From positions 1 through 64,000 of the forward strand of contig CAJNDS010002838.1 in the NCBI GenBank assembly GCA_905221605.1: 64,000 bases of DNA, given 5' to 3'. Within the stretch, counting starts at the first letter, position 1; the number at the start of each line of letters is the position of its first letter. A program made the position numbers and the translations under genes. The DNA comes from Symbiodinium natans (lineage: Eukaryota > Sar > Dinophyceae > Suessiales > Symbiodiniaceae). Under the pieces are notes generated by a model. The model was not told the origin of the DNA. It saw nothing but the letters and a program-made list of their open reading frames with translations, and did no database searches. Positions 37,001-47,627 of this stretch are shown here, in pieces.

Positions 37001-40000
37001 TGCAGAACATCTCTTTGCAGGGTCATACAGTCATACAGAAATACGTATATAAGATATACTATGTGGTTTCCCCTATGCCGGCTCCCGGCTCATCTTGGCT
37101 CATCTGGCTCGCGGCATGGCGCCACTCAGTTCCGCACCCGCGTTCTGATTCGGTTGTCTGCAGGGTCCTCAGTGACTCCGTGCTCTGAAAGCTGAGGTGC
37201 AGATGCGAAAGGGCGTCCATGTCTTTGACCAAGCAAATTAAATTGAGATAACGTATTCACAGCAAACAACAAACAACAAAGAGAGAGAGAGAGGGGCGAG
37301 AGCGCCGGAGAGTGGATGAATGCACAAGGAGCTTGGAGAGCGAGAGACTGAAGTAAGCGAGTTAAGATGAAGAAAGAAAAGAGAGAGAGAGAGAGGGAGA
37401 GAGATGAACTGGTGAGATGAAAGGGTGCGTTGTGACTGCGTTTGCACAGCAAATGCCTGAGTGAGGCGAGCACGCGTGCAACTCCCTTGAACTATCTTGA
37501 ACTGCTTCCCCCCCCCCCAATGGGTCACTTGGCGGTCCTTCAGCGACAGGTGACACACGCCGGCCTTGTCGCGGAGGGTGGGGATGGATGGTTCGGCTTC
37601 TGGATGCTTCTGGTCTATAAGAAGTGGCACCCGGGGCGTGCTACGGAGAGAAATTTGCAGGAACTATTTGCATGCTTCTTGCAGCTGAAAGGCAAGTAAG
37701 AGCTCCAGAATGGTGAGGAGGTTGTGCTGCCACTCCGGTGGCAAGCAATGGGTGACCCCACCAACTTGAACCAGGCCAATCAAGCCTTGCCGACCATGTA
37801 TGGTGATTCACCGACATGAGCTCAAATCGACGTTGACTTGCCTTGCTAGGTTTGGAATGTGCGCCCTGCTCTGGGCCAAGTAGCACATGGTCATGCGAAG
37901 CAGGTCGCTGCTCATGCGGACCTTTTGTCAGCATGGAGTTCAACATCGGCCCTTGCTCGAAACTTTGTGCTTTCATGAAACCCCCGGCCTGCTCAAACTG
38001 GACCCTGTCGATGCTCCAGACCTTTTCCTCGATCACTGCCATGCCCCAGAAGGTATACATCATACATCCCAAGCTTCCTGCAATCCTGAGCTCGTGGTGG
38101 AGGAGTCGTGGATTGAGGTCTTTTTTCCACCTTAACCTCCAAGCCTAGCACAGCTGCATCCTTGCATCGCTAGCTCAAAGCGCACTATGCAATAGCCACA
38201 TGTTGCGAAGCCTTCATGCCACAAGCAAGAAGTTAACATCCACAGGCGGGATAACCTTCTTCCCGTGGACATCTGGCAGTCGTCCTCTACCCTGCATGCC
38301 GCACGACAGGCGACGCTTTGAAAGTCCGAGCACTATTGGAGCTGAGGCACAGCCCTCCTTTGTATACAGGAGTCACAGCAATCACCGCCCCTGCTGCGAA
38401 TAGGTTGAACATCGCCGCCGGCATCACGCCGTGGATTGCTATCTGGGCTATCTCGCCGGTCTCCTTTGTATCGACTTTCTGTGTTCTAAATAGTCAGTAT
38501 GCGGATATGGAAGCCTGGAGCATTGCGCACACAGGCCCAGGCCCCTTGTTTGCAAACTAGGCTCAGATGCTTTGGAGAACGTCCCCAGGAATGCCCTCGG
38601 TTAGCTCGACACAGACAGCTGCAGCATGAAGGCACCAAACGGATCCGAGGGGCACGACCAAAGGCATGCTGACCGCATCCGACAGGTAGTGTACTGCAAC
38701 CACCGCTGCACCAGCAGCCGGGGTCAAGTCCACGAGCTTCAGTGCCAGATCCTTGCTGCCAAAGCATTCCACCGAACAAGCTGCGGTTGGGTACTCTACC
38801 AGGACTCTACCAAACCTGGATCAGACTTGACAGCCCCTGTCTCGGCTCCGTTTTTTGCCACCTGCCTAGCTGACACTTTGGACGCGCTGCAGGGCACTGG
38901 GAAACCGTTACTCTGGTCGTGCGTTAAGTTCAACAGCAAAGCTTGCTTGCGCACTCCTCACGGCAACCGTCCTGCTGGTCTGTCAACAGAAAAGCACTCG
39001 CAAACCCTGACTGGGCTCATCCACAGGGTAGGTACTATGACCAACATATTCAAAAACTTTGGCAGTGGAGGGGCCCCAACAAAGCCAAAGGTGTCAAGGT
39101 TGAGCGCGATGACCTCACGCAGCGCGCCGCACCTCAGGCCAGGCTCATGGCGGCATCCAAGCTTAGCCAGAGCCCCCGCAACAAACTCCACTCATTAGAG
39201 CTCTTCAAGCCCTCTCAACCTAAACTGCCTCAGCTCAACCTCTCGCCAAATACAATTTCAGCAAGGCTCGCCATGGCGGCCGCAGCCAAGCGCATGGGCG
39301 TGCGCGGCTGCTTGTCAGGTAGACGCTTGGCAATACCTTGTTGACCGGCTGTCGGTAGGGTTGAAAGCTTGAGGAAATCATGAGGCAAAGGCTTGGAACA
39401 AGACCTTGCAACAGCCTCACTGTCACGATATCCGAAACCTCGACTCGGAGAGTTTGGTTGAGTTTGATTGCCGCCGGGTGGCTGTAGGAGAAAGCTACCA
39501 TACCACCCGCAGCCATGCTGTGAAGCATCCTATGCATCAGGGGCTCCGATCACAAACAGTCGCTTTCGCTGGATGGCCAGCTCGTATACAGCCAAGATCA
39601 GCCAAGAAGCAAGGCACCGCCGGTGTAGGCCTGTGGAAACATGAAGAGACCCTGCCGCGGAAGTTGCAAAAGTGCAGAGAACACGGCCTTGGACAAAGCC
39701 ACTCCAGTGGGCCAAATGACTGGATCAACCTGGCGAAGGACGGGAAAGGTATGCATTGGATCAGCATCAACATATTGATGAACACGCAAACATGCTTGGC
39801 CATCCCACAAAAGCGAAGTCGGAGACACCATGTGCGCATGCGCGTGTGTGCGCACGAGGTTTGGTCGGCGGGCGGCGGCCCCGATGCAGAAACCCAACTA
39901 TCCTCAAACACCAGAACCCAACAATCCTTAAACCTGAGGCAAGTGGCTGTATTCAAGAAAGCACCAGTGAGAACGATCATGGGAAAATCCAGCCAGTGGT

Positions 40001-40669
40001 CTTGAAAGGTGGCTAAGTCCAATGGTCCATGGCGCCCTTGCCTATTCATCTTATACGCCTCGCATCTGGACATCTTTTGCGGGTCCAAGTCGACTGGAAT
40101 CACACCGGTTTCTGAATGCGGCAACTCGAGCGGCCATTCGTCCAACCCATCGCCATGGCTGGAATTCGGAATCGCTGCGGCCAAGCAATCGTGCAATCCA
40201 TCCAAGATATCCAGGCCGGTCACCACGAACGGAGCCAAAGGCCGACGCGCTGTTGGCCACACCGAATCGAGGATGTCCCGGACTCTGTGCACTCGATCGG
40301 CGGAGTCGATTGCAGCCATGCCGGCAAGCTGAGCTTTCTTCACGTCACTTCTTGGGTTAAAGACACAAACAGTTGCGTTGAGTGTTGAAGCTTGTGGCTG
40401 AAATCGATGGACATGCGCGCCACAAGTGGCAACTGGTGTTCCTCCTGCAGAATTGAAAAGTTTCAGGCTGTGGCTGCCTCTTGCGAGTGACGGCATGCTT
40501 GATCCGATGTTTCCAGGCAACGACAAAGGTTCCACTCAGATTGCTCTCCCACGCGCAGTGCGACTCAGAACTGACTCAGCACAGCAGGGTGTCCAGCCGA
40601 GTTCTGAGGCAAGGACAATGGCCCAACATCAAAGTTATCCTTCTCTTCCACCTTGGCCTCTTCAGCCAT
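31048..40669 (-). CDS. Spliceosomal Sm-D2 protein, seven exons
   Basis: Seven exons rebuild a complete 101-residue Sm-D2, a core subunit of the Sm ring on U1, U2, U4 and U5 snRNAs. Exons: 40669-40617 ([17 protein letters not shown]), 32204-32168 ([12 protein letters not shown]), 32070-31982 ([20 protein letters not shown], then HSNMVLENV), 31885-31865 (EMWTETP), 31504-31464 ([13 protein letters not shown]), 31326-31292 ([11 protein letters not shown]) and 31077-31048 (VILVLRNPK, stop). All phases match. Donors in order are GT, GC, GC, GT, GT, GA; every acceptor is AG. The RVKAFDRH and FLRGDS motifs are the Sm1 and Sm2 signatures. The first intron is 8,412 bases and contains other same-strand exons. 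The start Met is the only one in frame. Very sure of identity; the placement of exon 1 is inferred from perfect phase and family match. Confidence 0.9.
32353..33936 (-). CDS. 2-oxoglutarate/Fe(II)-dependent oxygenase, C-terminal part
   Basis: Four exons in consistent phase: 33936-33653, 33574-33423, 33314-33223 and 32536-32353 (stop). The first has the double-stranded beta-helix core: [16 protein letters not shown] supplies the His-x-Asp iron ligands, [20 protein letters not shown] follows, and TLHRVRPF supplies the distal His; an Arg of the 2OG-binding type is created at the 33653/33574 join ([10 protein letters not shown]). The tail is acidic ([27 protein letters not shown]). Donors are GT, GT and GA. 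It resembles prolyl-4-hydroxylase-type enzymes, but the substrate is unknown. It lies wholly inside the first intron of Sm-D2 on the same strand. The N-terminus is missing; exons at 35.0-34.7 kb are candidates. Confidence 0.75.
34560..34603. repeat. (TA)n-rich microsatellite
   Basis: Run of tatata with occasional c or g, giving Ile/Tyr-repeat frames. Confidence 0.8.
34691..34992 (-). CDS. Putative exon with an apparent frameshift, unknown
   Basis: One minus frame reads [20 protein letters not shown] then [14 protein letters not shown], and directly after it, one base out of frame, comes [18 protein letters not shown] then [18 protein letters not shown] to a stop at 34691. Both halves look like real protein, but no intron fits between them. 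It could be a decayed or mis-sequenced exon, possibly the N-terminal part of the neighbouring oxygenase gene. Confidence 0.4.
35100..38280. other. No confident gene; intronic or intergenic
   Basis: Inside the long Sm-D2 intron. (GA)n tracts lie at 37279-37400. Readings here are ambiguous between frames. Confidence 0.35.
38300..39191 (-). CDS. Exons of an unrecognised membrane protein
   Basis: Three strongly protein-like minus-strand pieces: about 39191-39030 ([20 protein letters not shown] then [20 protein letters not shown]), about 38744-38563 ([20 protein letters not shown] then [18 protein letters not shown]) and about 38429-38300 ([18 protein letters not shown] then [19 protein letters not shown]). 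At least three hydrophobic segments are visible. The third piece follows an acceptor aaag. I do not recognise the family. All lie within the first Sm-D2 intron, upstream of the oxygenase, and could be one gene. A further piece ([12 protein letters not shown]) near 39.27 kb may belong. Confidence 0.5.
39537..40535 (-). CDS. Long open frame, possible exon, unknown
   Basis: A 332-codon minus frame just after Sm-D2 exon 1. The upstream two thirds look coding ([54 protein letters not shown]); the last third is Cys/Phe-rich and looks like intron. No domain recognised. A competing frame at 40260-40051 is also open. Confidence 0.4.
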   Translation of the reverse strand: MEPLSLPGNIGSSMPSLARGSHSLKLFNSAGGTPVATCGAHVHRFQPQASTLNATVCVFNPRSDVKKAQLAGMAAIDSADRVHRVRDILDSVWPTARRPLAPFVVTGLDILDGLHDCLAAAIPNSSHGDGLDEWPLELPHSETGVIPVDLDPQKMSRCEAYKMNRQGRHGPLDLATFQDHWLDFPMIVLTGAFLNTATCLRFKDCWVLVFEDSWVSASGPPPADQTSCAHTRMRTWCLRLRFCGMAKHVCVFINMLMLIQCIPFPSFARLIQSFGPLEWLCPRPCSLHFCNFRGRVSSCFHRPTPAVPCFLADLGCIRAGHPAKATVCDRSP

Positions 40670-41182
40670 GTCCTCGGCTCCCAGTTGCCAAGGCCAAGTC
40701 CAGAAGCCCAAAACAAGAAATAGCCAAGCAGAACCTTCGTGAAAAGAGCGGCTCTTAAGATCTCAACAACAACGCTAAACAGGCATGGCACGATGTGGAG
40801 CTGCGCGATCCTGCGCGCTTTTGTGAGGCAAAATGCCGCGAATCGGCTTGAGCCCAGCAGCATACACTACCATGTCATCATGTCACCATGTCTCTGGTCT
40901 AGCAAAGCGGGGCTCAATCCTTACCAACAGCTAGCGACTTTGAAAAGCCCACTGACAAAAGCTTCCCCCAGTTCCCCTATAGGCTTGGCTGCCACACTAC
41001 GTCTGATCTGAGGCGCTTCGTCCGGCACGCAGCTAAGCTCCCAAAATGAACTCAAGCAATTTGCACCCACGACAGCTGAATTTTCGCAGGCAAGACATGG
41101 CAGCTCCAGCCGGCAGAGGCTTCAGATGCTGCCTCAGGCTTCAGGTTGGGTGTCAACTGTCAACACAGAGTCTGCACTCAAC

Positions 41183-42484
41183 TTATGATGCTGCTGCGAA
41201 TGCCGCCGCTTCTACTTGATTAGCGGCAGATTCCGCAGAATCGGAAGCTGGAAAGTATGGAACTTGGAAACTGAGTGGTCGATAAAGATGATGACAACTC
41301 GCCCGCCGAGAATACACCCTTGCGCTCAAGCGGCTTGGGTAAAGCATCACGCGGCATGGGGCGCCGAATGCCTGTCAGAAATTTCATTGCGGTACTGAAC
41401 TCAACTTCTACGTGAAACAATTCCACGTACACGACTGCAGGGGCATCACAATGATTCATTTCATCTGCTGCGACACACACACACACATGCTATTTGACAC
41501 GGCACAGACGGCACAGAGGAGCACGGGCAGTCACAGAAACTTTTCCCCAGCCTTTGGAGGGATGTTCTTCACAAACTTCGCACGCACAACGCCCGAGTTG
41601 CCGTGAGAGCGGCGAATCTGTCGAGGCAACCGTTTTTTCAGGGGATCTCTGCTGCACGAAGCAAGAGCTTCATTACCGGCCACAACACGAAGCTCAAGGT
41701 CTCGTCCTTGCAGCTCTGTTCTAGAATGGCTGTCGCAATGGCTTCACTTGGGTTTAGTGTAGTCGGCCTTGAAACTGTTGCGCATGCTTTACCAAAAGCA
41801 CTGGAGCACGCAGACAAGAACTGCGCCTTGCCCCACATCACTCGGAACTTGCTGTGCTTCACCTCCTTCTTCGCCTAGCTCTGCCAGATGCCGCGAGCAC
41901 TCGATCTATGGCGCGAATGTATTGGCGTGCCCAAGCTATGTACATACTGAGGCCTTGTAGACATAAGCCACACGCTTGCCGATGTAGAACTGCGTGTCTT
42001 CCTGGCGGGATCTGGCTCCGATTGTGGTCTACTTCTACTACACATGCCCAGACGTGCCGATAACAAGGAGCCAGTGCACACCTTGGTTCGAACGCCATCA
42101 ATCTTGAGAAGGGTGCAGCTGGCGTAGCAGTTGGACTTGCTACGCTTGTAACCTGGCAATGACTCAGGTCCTCTAGACGACGCCCCACGAGCATCAAGAC
42201 GAAATCATTCTTCTTTACGACTATATATCACGTAAAATCGGATTTGTCTTGTTGGACTGCCCAGTGCACCAACTTTTTGACCTCTTACATCATCAGGCTT
42301 GCAGCAATTGTCGCGCCTTTGACAGCCGTGATGGTAAGAAAGAATGACGAGCTCGATGTGTCGCCCAAATTGAAAAGAAAAACGAAAGGAAAAAGAATGT
42401 TCCGAATGCTACACAGAAGCCCAGGATCAGGCCCTTGGCATACAGCCGTACCGGCTGCTTCGTCTTCTTGATGAACTTCTTGGC
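41183..42484 (-). CDS. 60S ribosomal protein eL33 (L35Ae), six exons, first exon missing
   Basis: Exons: 42484-42421 (KKFIKKTKQPVRLYAKGLIL), 42152-42082 (YKRSKSNCYASCTLLKIDGV), 42001-41948 (TQFYIGKRVAYVYKAS), 41874-41827 (KEVKHSKFRVMWGK), 41617-41552 (RRSHGNSGVVRAKFVKNIPP) and 41371-41183 (AFGAPCRVMLYPSRL, then onward). Together they cover eL33, a protein of the large ribosomal subunit, including the invariant HGNSG and the RVMLYPSR terminus. Donors are GC, GT, GT, GC, GC; all phases agree. After YPSRL, where the family normally ends, the frame stays open for about 47 residues to TAA, so either a C-terminal extension or an unrecognised last intron exists. A candidate N-terminal reading (EGEAKPAGK) near 42.59 kb has no in-frame ATG. 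Confidence 0.9.
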
Positions 42485-42915
42485 CTGCAACACTCTGCAA
42501 GTCAGCTTCCCAGTCACCGTTATCAAGTCAAGTCAAGCTATGTGGCCCTGGCAAGCCCGGATGCATTCTCGGCCTTTCCCGCTGGCTTTGCTTCACCTTC
42601 AACATGATCGCAAGTGACATGTTTATCAAGTGCCCTGCAGGCCCCGGTCTCAACAAACGTGCCTGCCATGACGCCTACTTCGCGAGGCGAATTGCGTCCG
42701 CTTATGTCCGAGCCATAAGGCACCGAGAAGCACGGGACACCATTAGCACCAGTATTATGAAGAATTGGGAAGACAACCACTTGCAAGTCACGTTGGCAAG
42801 GCCGAGGCATCTGTCTATTTGTCCTCTAAACGGGCACGAACGGACAGACAAGCGACACTGCAGCCCTGCTAGCAATGCTAGCAAGTAAGCGCAGAATTGT
42901 TGTCTGGGCATTATC

Positions 42916-43127
42916 CTATTCAAAATAGTCAACAAATAGCCAGTCGAGGAGAATAGGAGAACGATTCAGAATCCAACGCATCCAAATTTCATTCAAAGGC
43001 TTCAATCCTCCTCTGACTGGGATGGCGCGTGCCACAGCGTATGCCGGGCCATCAGTCAATCCACAAAGGGCGTCTCCTGCCCCAGGCCCCAGCCCCACCC
43101 GAGCAACAGGCAGAGTCTCAACGTCTT
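42916..43127 (-). CDS. Terminal exon, unknown (possibly the end of the PIP kinase gene)
   Basis: After an acceptor (ttgctttgcatcag) the frame reads DVETLPVARVGLGPGAGD, GLTDGPAYAVARAIPVRGGL and KPLNEIWMRWILNRSPILLD to a stop at 42916. Protein-like, with no recognised domain. It follows the PIP kinase C-terminal exons on the same strand, but the phase with the preceding exon does not obviously match, so assignment is open. Confidence 0.45.
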
Positions 43128-43196
43128 CTGATGCAAAGCAAGGTGTACGTCCGACCAGCCTGATCGCACATGGCATGCACTTTCTCAATCTGCCTC

Positions 43197-46100
43197 TCAC
43201 CTTGGCATAAGTGCCCAGCAGAAGAAACAACCTCCCCGGGCTTCTGATTGAGCAAAGACATGACATTGATCAGACATGTGTGACACTGTTTCTAGTAACC
43301 TAAAGAATTCCCTGTGTGCCGTCGGAGGGCAATAGAAGTCCGGAGGCACACGACTGCTTGCTGTCCCATTCCCACATGTTATGACTTCCATGCCAACGTA
43401 CTGCATCTTTGGGTACCTCGTGGGATTGCATTGAGTGCGACTTGCGAATCACGACAAAGTGACTGACTTTTGAAGCAGAAGGCACGACATCCACTAAGGC
43501 AAGCGGCGCGCTGAATGGCACAAGCATGTCTATCAGGCCCATGGTGTACCTTAATTAAGCAACAGCATGCGGACACTTGCCACACCAGATCACACCAATG
43601 TTGAGGTTTCTAAGAAGACAAGCAAGCAATAAGCGACCTGCAAAGTTACGCGCAGACACAAACCGCCCGTTCGACATAGACGTAGAATTGCTAACCAGGC
43701 CTTGCTGGAAGACATCCCCGCCACGCGGCACCATAGATGCATCTCGCCGCGTGAGGGTGCCATCATTAGGCAGCCAGTTGGTCGGAGTAGACGGAATTGA
43801 TGGAGAGGGGTCTGTTGCAAGCAGGAGCGAGGTAGTGCCTCTGCAGACCAGGTGGCATGTTCCGTCTCCGACTGGACATGGGCAACCCTGGCAACAGCAA
43901 GCTGAAGCAAGCAAACGTAGTGATTGCCAGGCCTTGCCATGTCCATGTGTGTCGCGGACGGCCAGGACGGACGTGGACCTTCCCCAGTTTGTCTTCGTCA
44001 CTTCTTTTTGGGGATGGTCGTGTGCAACAATGACTTTCTCCCAGGGTCCTCGGGGCTATGTCCCGGCACCTCTGTCCTCGCGACGTGCAAATCTTTGCAT
44101 GTTCAAGGGCTCAGAGGGACTCAGAGGGACTCAGTGGGCAACTTGGACGGGACATATGCTGCAACATGAAAGACTATCTCCTGCCATCTGCAGGCACCAG
44201 CCCTCCCGGCAGTGTTCGTGTCCGACGTGAGGGCGGGCTCGGCAGGCCCGGCAGGCCACGGCGAAACGAAAACCTCTGTCGCTGCTTGATCTCCCGGAGC
44301 CTCACCTTACCAGCCAAGCTTATCACCCGCTGACCCAAACAGCATTCACATGCTCACAGCCCAAGTCGCTCCGCACTCATGGCGTCTTTGCTGGAAGGCC
44401 CCATTGGTTCTGTCATGAATCCTTGGCAAACGGCAGGGCTTGACAAACAGCACAGGTGGCATCAGCCCTCCGGTTTTGGCAATATCTACTTGTCAGCTCC
44501 TGACCCAGCTTGAAACTCAATCACCCCCACAAAGCGTGACCAATGCGTTCGTGGCACTGCAGAAGCAACGAAAAATCCATAATCCGAAACTCCTTTCAAG
44601 TTTGAACTGCTCACCAGCGCAACTGCCCTCCGTGGATTTTAACAGTTGGGTGACTGCAAACAAAGAGGGGCATGGTTAGTCCGCTTCTGCCTGGACCGCT
44701 GGCCTGATGATCTCGCTGTTCAGCGAGCGAAGGATTTTAAAAAAAGGGAGCGTGTGGATGCGCAAACTCCTGCAGCAGCTCGACGTCAGCCTGGTGGACT
44801 TCGGCTACCTGAGGCTGAAGGCGACAAAGCATTAGGTGCCTTGATGTCCCCCTTAATCAGAACTCCTTTAAGGGATTCTACCGTTCTACCAGATACCAGC
44901 CTCCCGACTTCCCGAATTCTTTAGAACTTTAGAGTCTCAAGAACCCACCATGATCCCCTCGTAGGCCAGCCTCGGCTCCGATGGCGCGCGGAAGGTCCAG
45001 GGAAGGCCCCATTTCCTTCCAAGGGAGCTCGGACAGCGTGGCCGTGTCAACGACCCTCCCCGCCCACAAACAAAAACAGGGTCCTCATCGAAATTCACGT
45101 CCTTTCCAACGGAGTCGTGCGGGTCCGAGATGCGGTTTCGGGTGCTCCCCTTGATGTCGTACCTGACACACAGGCCAAAAAAGTGCCTAGCAGCTGAAGA
45201 CAGGCGAAGGCAACACACTAAACGGAACTTCGACATGGTCATGTCCACAGCAAATGGAGCAATGGAGGCTACTGCCAAGCAGAAGACTTTACATAGTGGC
45301 TTGTTGCAGACGTGAAGCGTGTGCGAGATTCCAAGGGAGTGCCTTGCAGGTCTAGACCGAATGCGTGAGCCGATTCTTGCCACCAATGTACAAAATCTTT
45401 ACAGTGCCAATTCGCTTCCAGGGTCAGTTCGGTCTATCGCTCAAGGCTCTCGAAATTCAGCTTGGCGGCGTTGTCACCGAGCGCATCACAAAAAAAAGAC
45501 GAGGCGGATGCCCCTGCATGCTGACCTAAGTTGGTTGCTCGGATTGCTTGGGCCGGATGCAGATGCCCCGGTACCGGCACGGAAGCCCCACCCCCTCATC
45601 CCAGTATATCCCAGAATCTGTACGAAAAGCATGTCGACAAAGGCTGGTGGCTGACGCGCCGTGTCATGCCGTGTAAAATGCAGGCTGAAGTCTAGCGTTA
45701 AAAACAAGCCTCACAAGCCTGCAGCAAAGAAAACGACTCCATCCCAGACGCGCGGTAGAGGCCAAGGTATCGTCCAAGGATAGAGCGAGGCTCCTCTTTT
45801 AGCCTGATGCGCCCACCAGCTGTAGCAGGCAAAGTGACTGCACAAAGCACCAAGCCCTCGAGGCAACCCTGGGCAGCCTTTGCAAGTACCGCGGCAGCAT
45901 CTGAATCAACGTCTGCGCCTGAGGCACAAGCACAGCAAGACTGCGACAATCTCCGGTTCTCGAATGAGTACGAGGATGCAAAAGTGGTGCCAGTGGTGTA
46001 GCACCGTGTAGCCTCCAGCTCGGAGGTGCTCTTCAGCAAATACCTGGGCTGAAAAGCATGCGTGCGCTTGTGCCACATGCACAGGAAATTACTGCATTGT

Positions 46101-46549
46101 TCCGCTGTCTGCAGGGCACTGGAGCCCCGGGTTGTGGCTACGTAAAGCTGCCAAGCAGCTGGTGATCGTATGTGAAAAAGAAGAGCTCGCCGCTCTTGGA
46201 ATTGGTGCCAAACCTGTTCAACTCTGCTACGCGGGCGGAGCACGCTCTCTTGCAGTCTTCTCCGCTTGACTGAAAAGCGTTGGACGAATTGCATGCGAGC
46301 AGCTCAATAAATTCGAAGTCCGTCCGGCAAACAGAGAGGAAGTAGGCTTCACTCGAGATGCCGGAACAGCCTTGGCTCACAAATCGCTTCGAATGGGCTG
46401 CGAGCCTCTACGAGCAACTATCTTGCAGAGCACCCTGAGTTCTGTCCCTACTACGACTACGATGCCAAGCTCGAGTTCTGCAGAGCAGCGCCGGACCTCG
46501 GAGAACAGCCTCGGCGCAAACTCCTCCACTTGGAAGGGATTTTCCAAGC
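43197..46549 (-). CDS. Phosphatidylinositol-phosphate kinase (PIPK family)
   Basis: Exons spell out the PIPK catalytic core in order: 46549-46490 (NPFQVEEFAPRLFSEVRR), 46370-about 46143 (SEAYFLSVCRTDFEFIELL, NSKSGELFFFTYDHQLL, the glycine-loop region), about 45912-45752 (TLIQMLPRYLQRL; EEPRSILGRYLGLYR), 45162-about 45080 (YDIKGSTRNR, the family KGS motif, then GKDVNFDE), 44808-44770 (VAEVHQADVELLQ), 44592-44541 (EFRIMDFSLLLQCHERIG, the MDYSLL motif), a Ser/Pro-rich linker near 43.83-43.66 kb, 43549-43417 (YTMGLIDMLVPFSAPLALVD) and 43353-43197 (VPPDFYCPP, REFFRLL). Such enzymes phosphorylate phosphoinositides at membranes. Some exons (around 45.7-45.2 and 45.0-44.85 kb) and the N-terminus are unresolved. 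Introns use GC (46490, 45752) and GA (44770) donors. Confidence 0.85.
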
Positions 46550-46959
46550 CTGTCCGCGCTAAGAACTGAAATCCAGAAGGTGTACACACATGCCCATGTT
46601 TGTCATTCTGCGCGTCTCTGTGCGTGCATGAGTGTGTGTGTTTGCTATAGATTCTTGCGCATGGCGGATAGGCCCAGGCTACTTACGAGGGCTTCAATCC
46701 CGCTGCCCCCTTCCAGAACCAATAGTATGCATTACTAGTGCTACACTTCTGCACATGCGTAAGCGTGGCATCGTCGGGCACGGCTCACAAGGAAGAAGAA
46801 TGACGAAGTACGGCTCTAGTTCTGCAGTGCACGGTGCATGTTTGCGTGCCCGTGTGCTCGTTTGGAGGAGGGAGAGGTGGAAGTCGGGGCAGGTTGGGGC
46901 AGGAGAGCGGCTGCCTGACCCGTTTTGGCTTTGTCCTTCCAATGCAGAAGTGCGGGGTT

Positions 46960-47275
46960 GGACTTGGTTCATCTTGATCCATGAATTCTCCGACGAGGCA
47001 CAGGTCTGCGGGCTGTATGCAGAACCACCGGGTGGCACAGGGAATACGCGGACATGGTCCCGAGTGCAGTCGGAGTAGCTCAGCCTGAAGTTCACCCGGG
47101 CTCTGAGCGCAACCCGCTGCTGCAAAGTAAAGGGGATGCGTATGATGCAGTTCCGCTCTCGGCTGTTCCCCAGATCCCTTGAAGTTCACAGGGCCGCTGC
47201 CGCTCAGGAGCATGGGCAGCCGCGTCTCGAAGGCTTCTTGGCATTTCTCCTTGCCCCCAGCAGCCTGCGTGGCCC
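46960..47275 (-). CDS. Putative exons upstream of PIP kinase, unknown
   Basis: Minus-strand readings AAGGKEKCQEAFETRLPMLL then SGSGPVNFK (about 47265-47180) and, after an acceptor cag, RVALRARVNFRLSYSDCTRD then HVRVFPVPPGGSAYSP (about 47122-46980) look coding. They could be the N-terminal region of the PIP kinase or a separate gene. No domain recognised. Confidence 0.4.
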
Positions 47276-47627
47276 ACATGGCGACCAAGTCGGAGCAAAC
47301 CTCAGTCGATCAAGATTGCTTAGCTTTACGAACAATCAGGAGGTCGTGGCTCCTTGCTGTCTTGGCTCGCAGTAAATGCAGGTGATATAAGCCCAAGTGG
47401 CAACACTCACGTGAATTCCGATCATTGCCATGATGGAGAAGGACTTGGCAACGAAAGCACAGCGGTGGATTGCAACTTGTTGCAACCCTTTGTGGACATG
47501 CAGCAAATGATGTCTGCAAAGTGCAGGAAGTGTGGATGCCTGCTGCGATTACATGATAAACTGCCGGGGCAAACTCATCTGGCAATGAAATCGGTGATAT
47601 CGGGCCCCTGACATAGTTGTGGTGATC

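Noticed and set aside
43555-44230. Plus-strand 217-codon ORF across the PIP kinase region
   Set aside because: It runs antisense to PIPK linker sequence and has no motif of its own.
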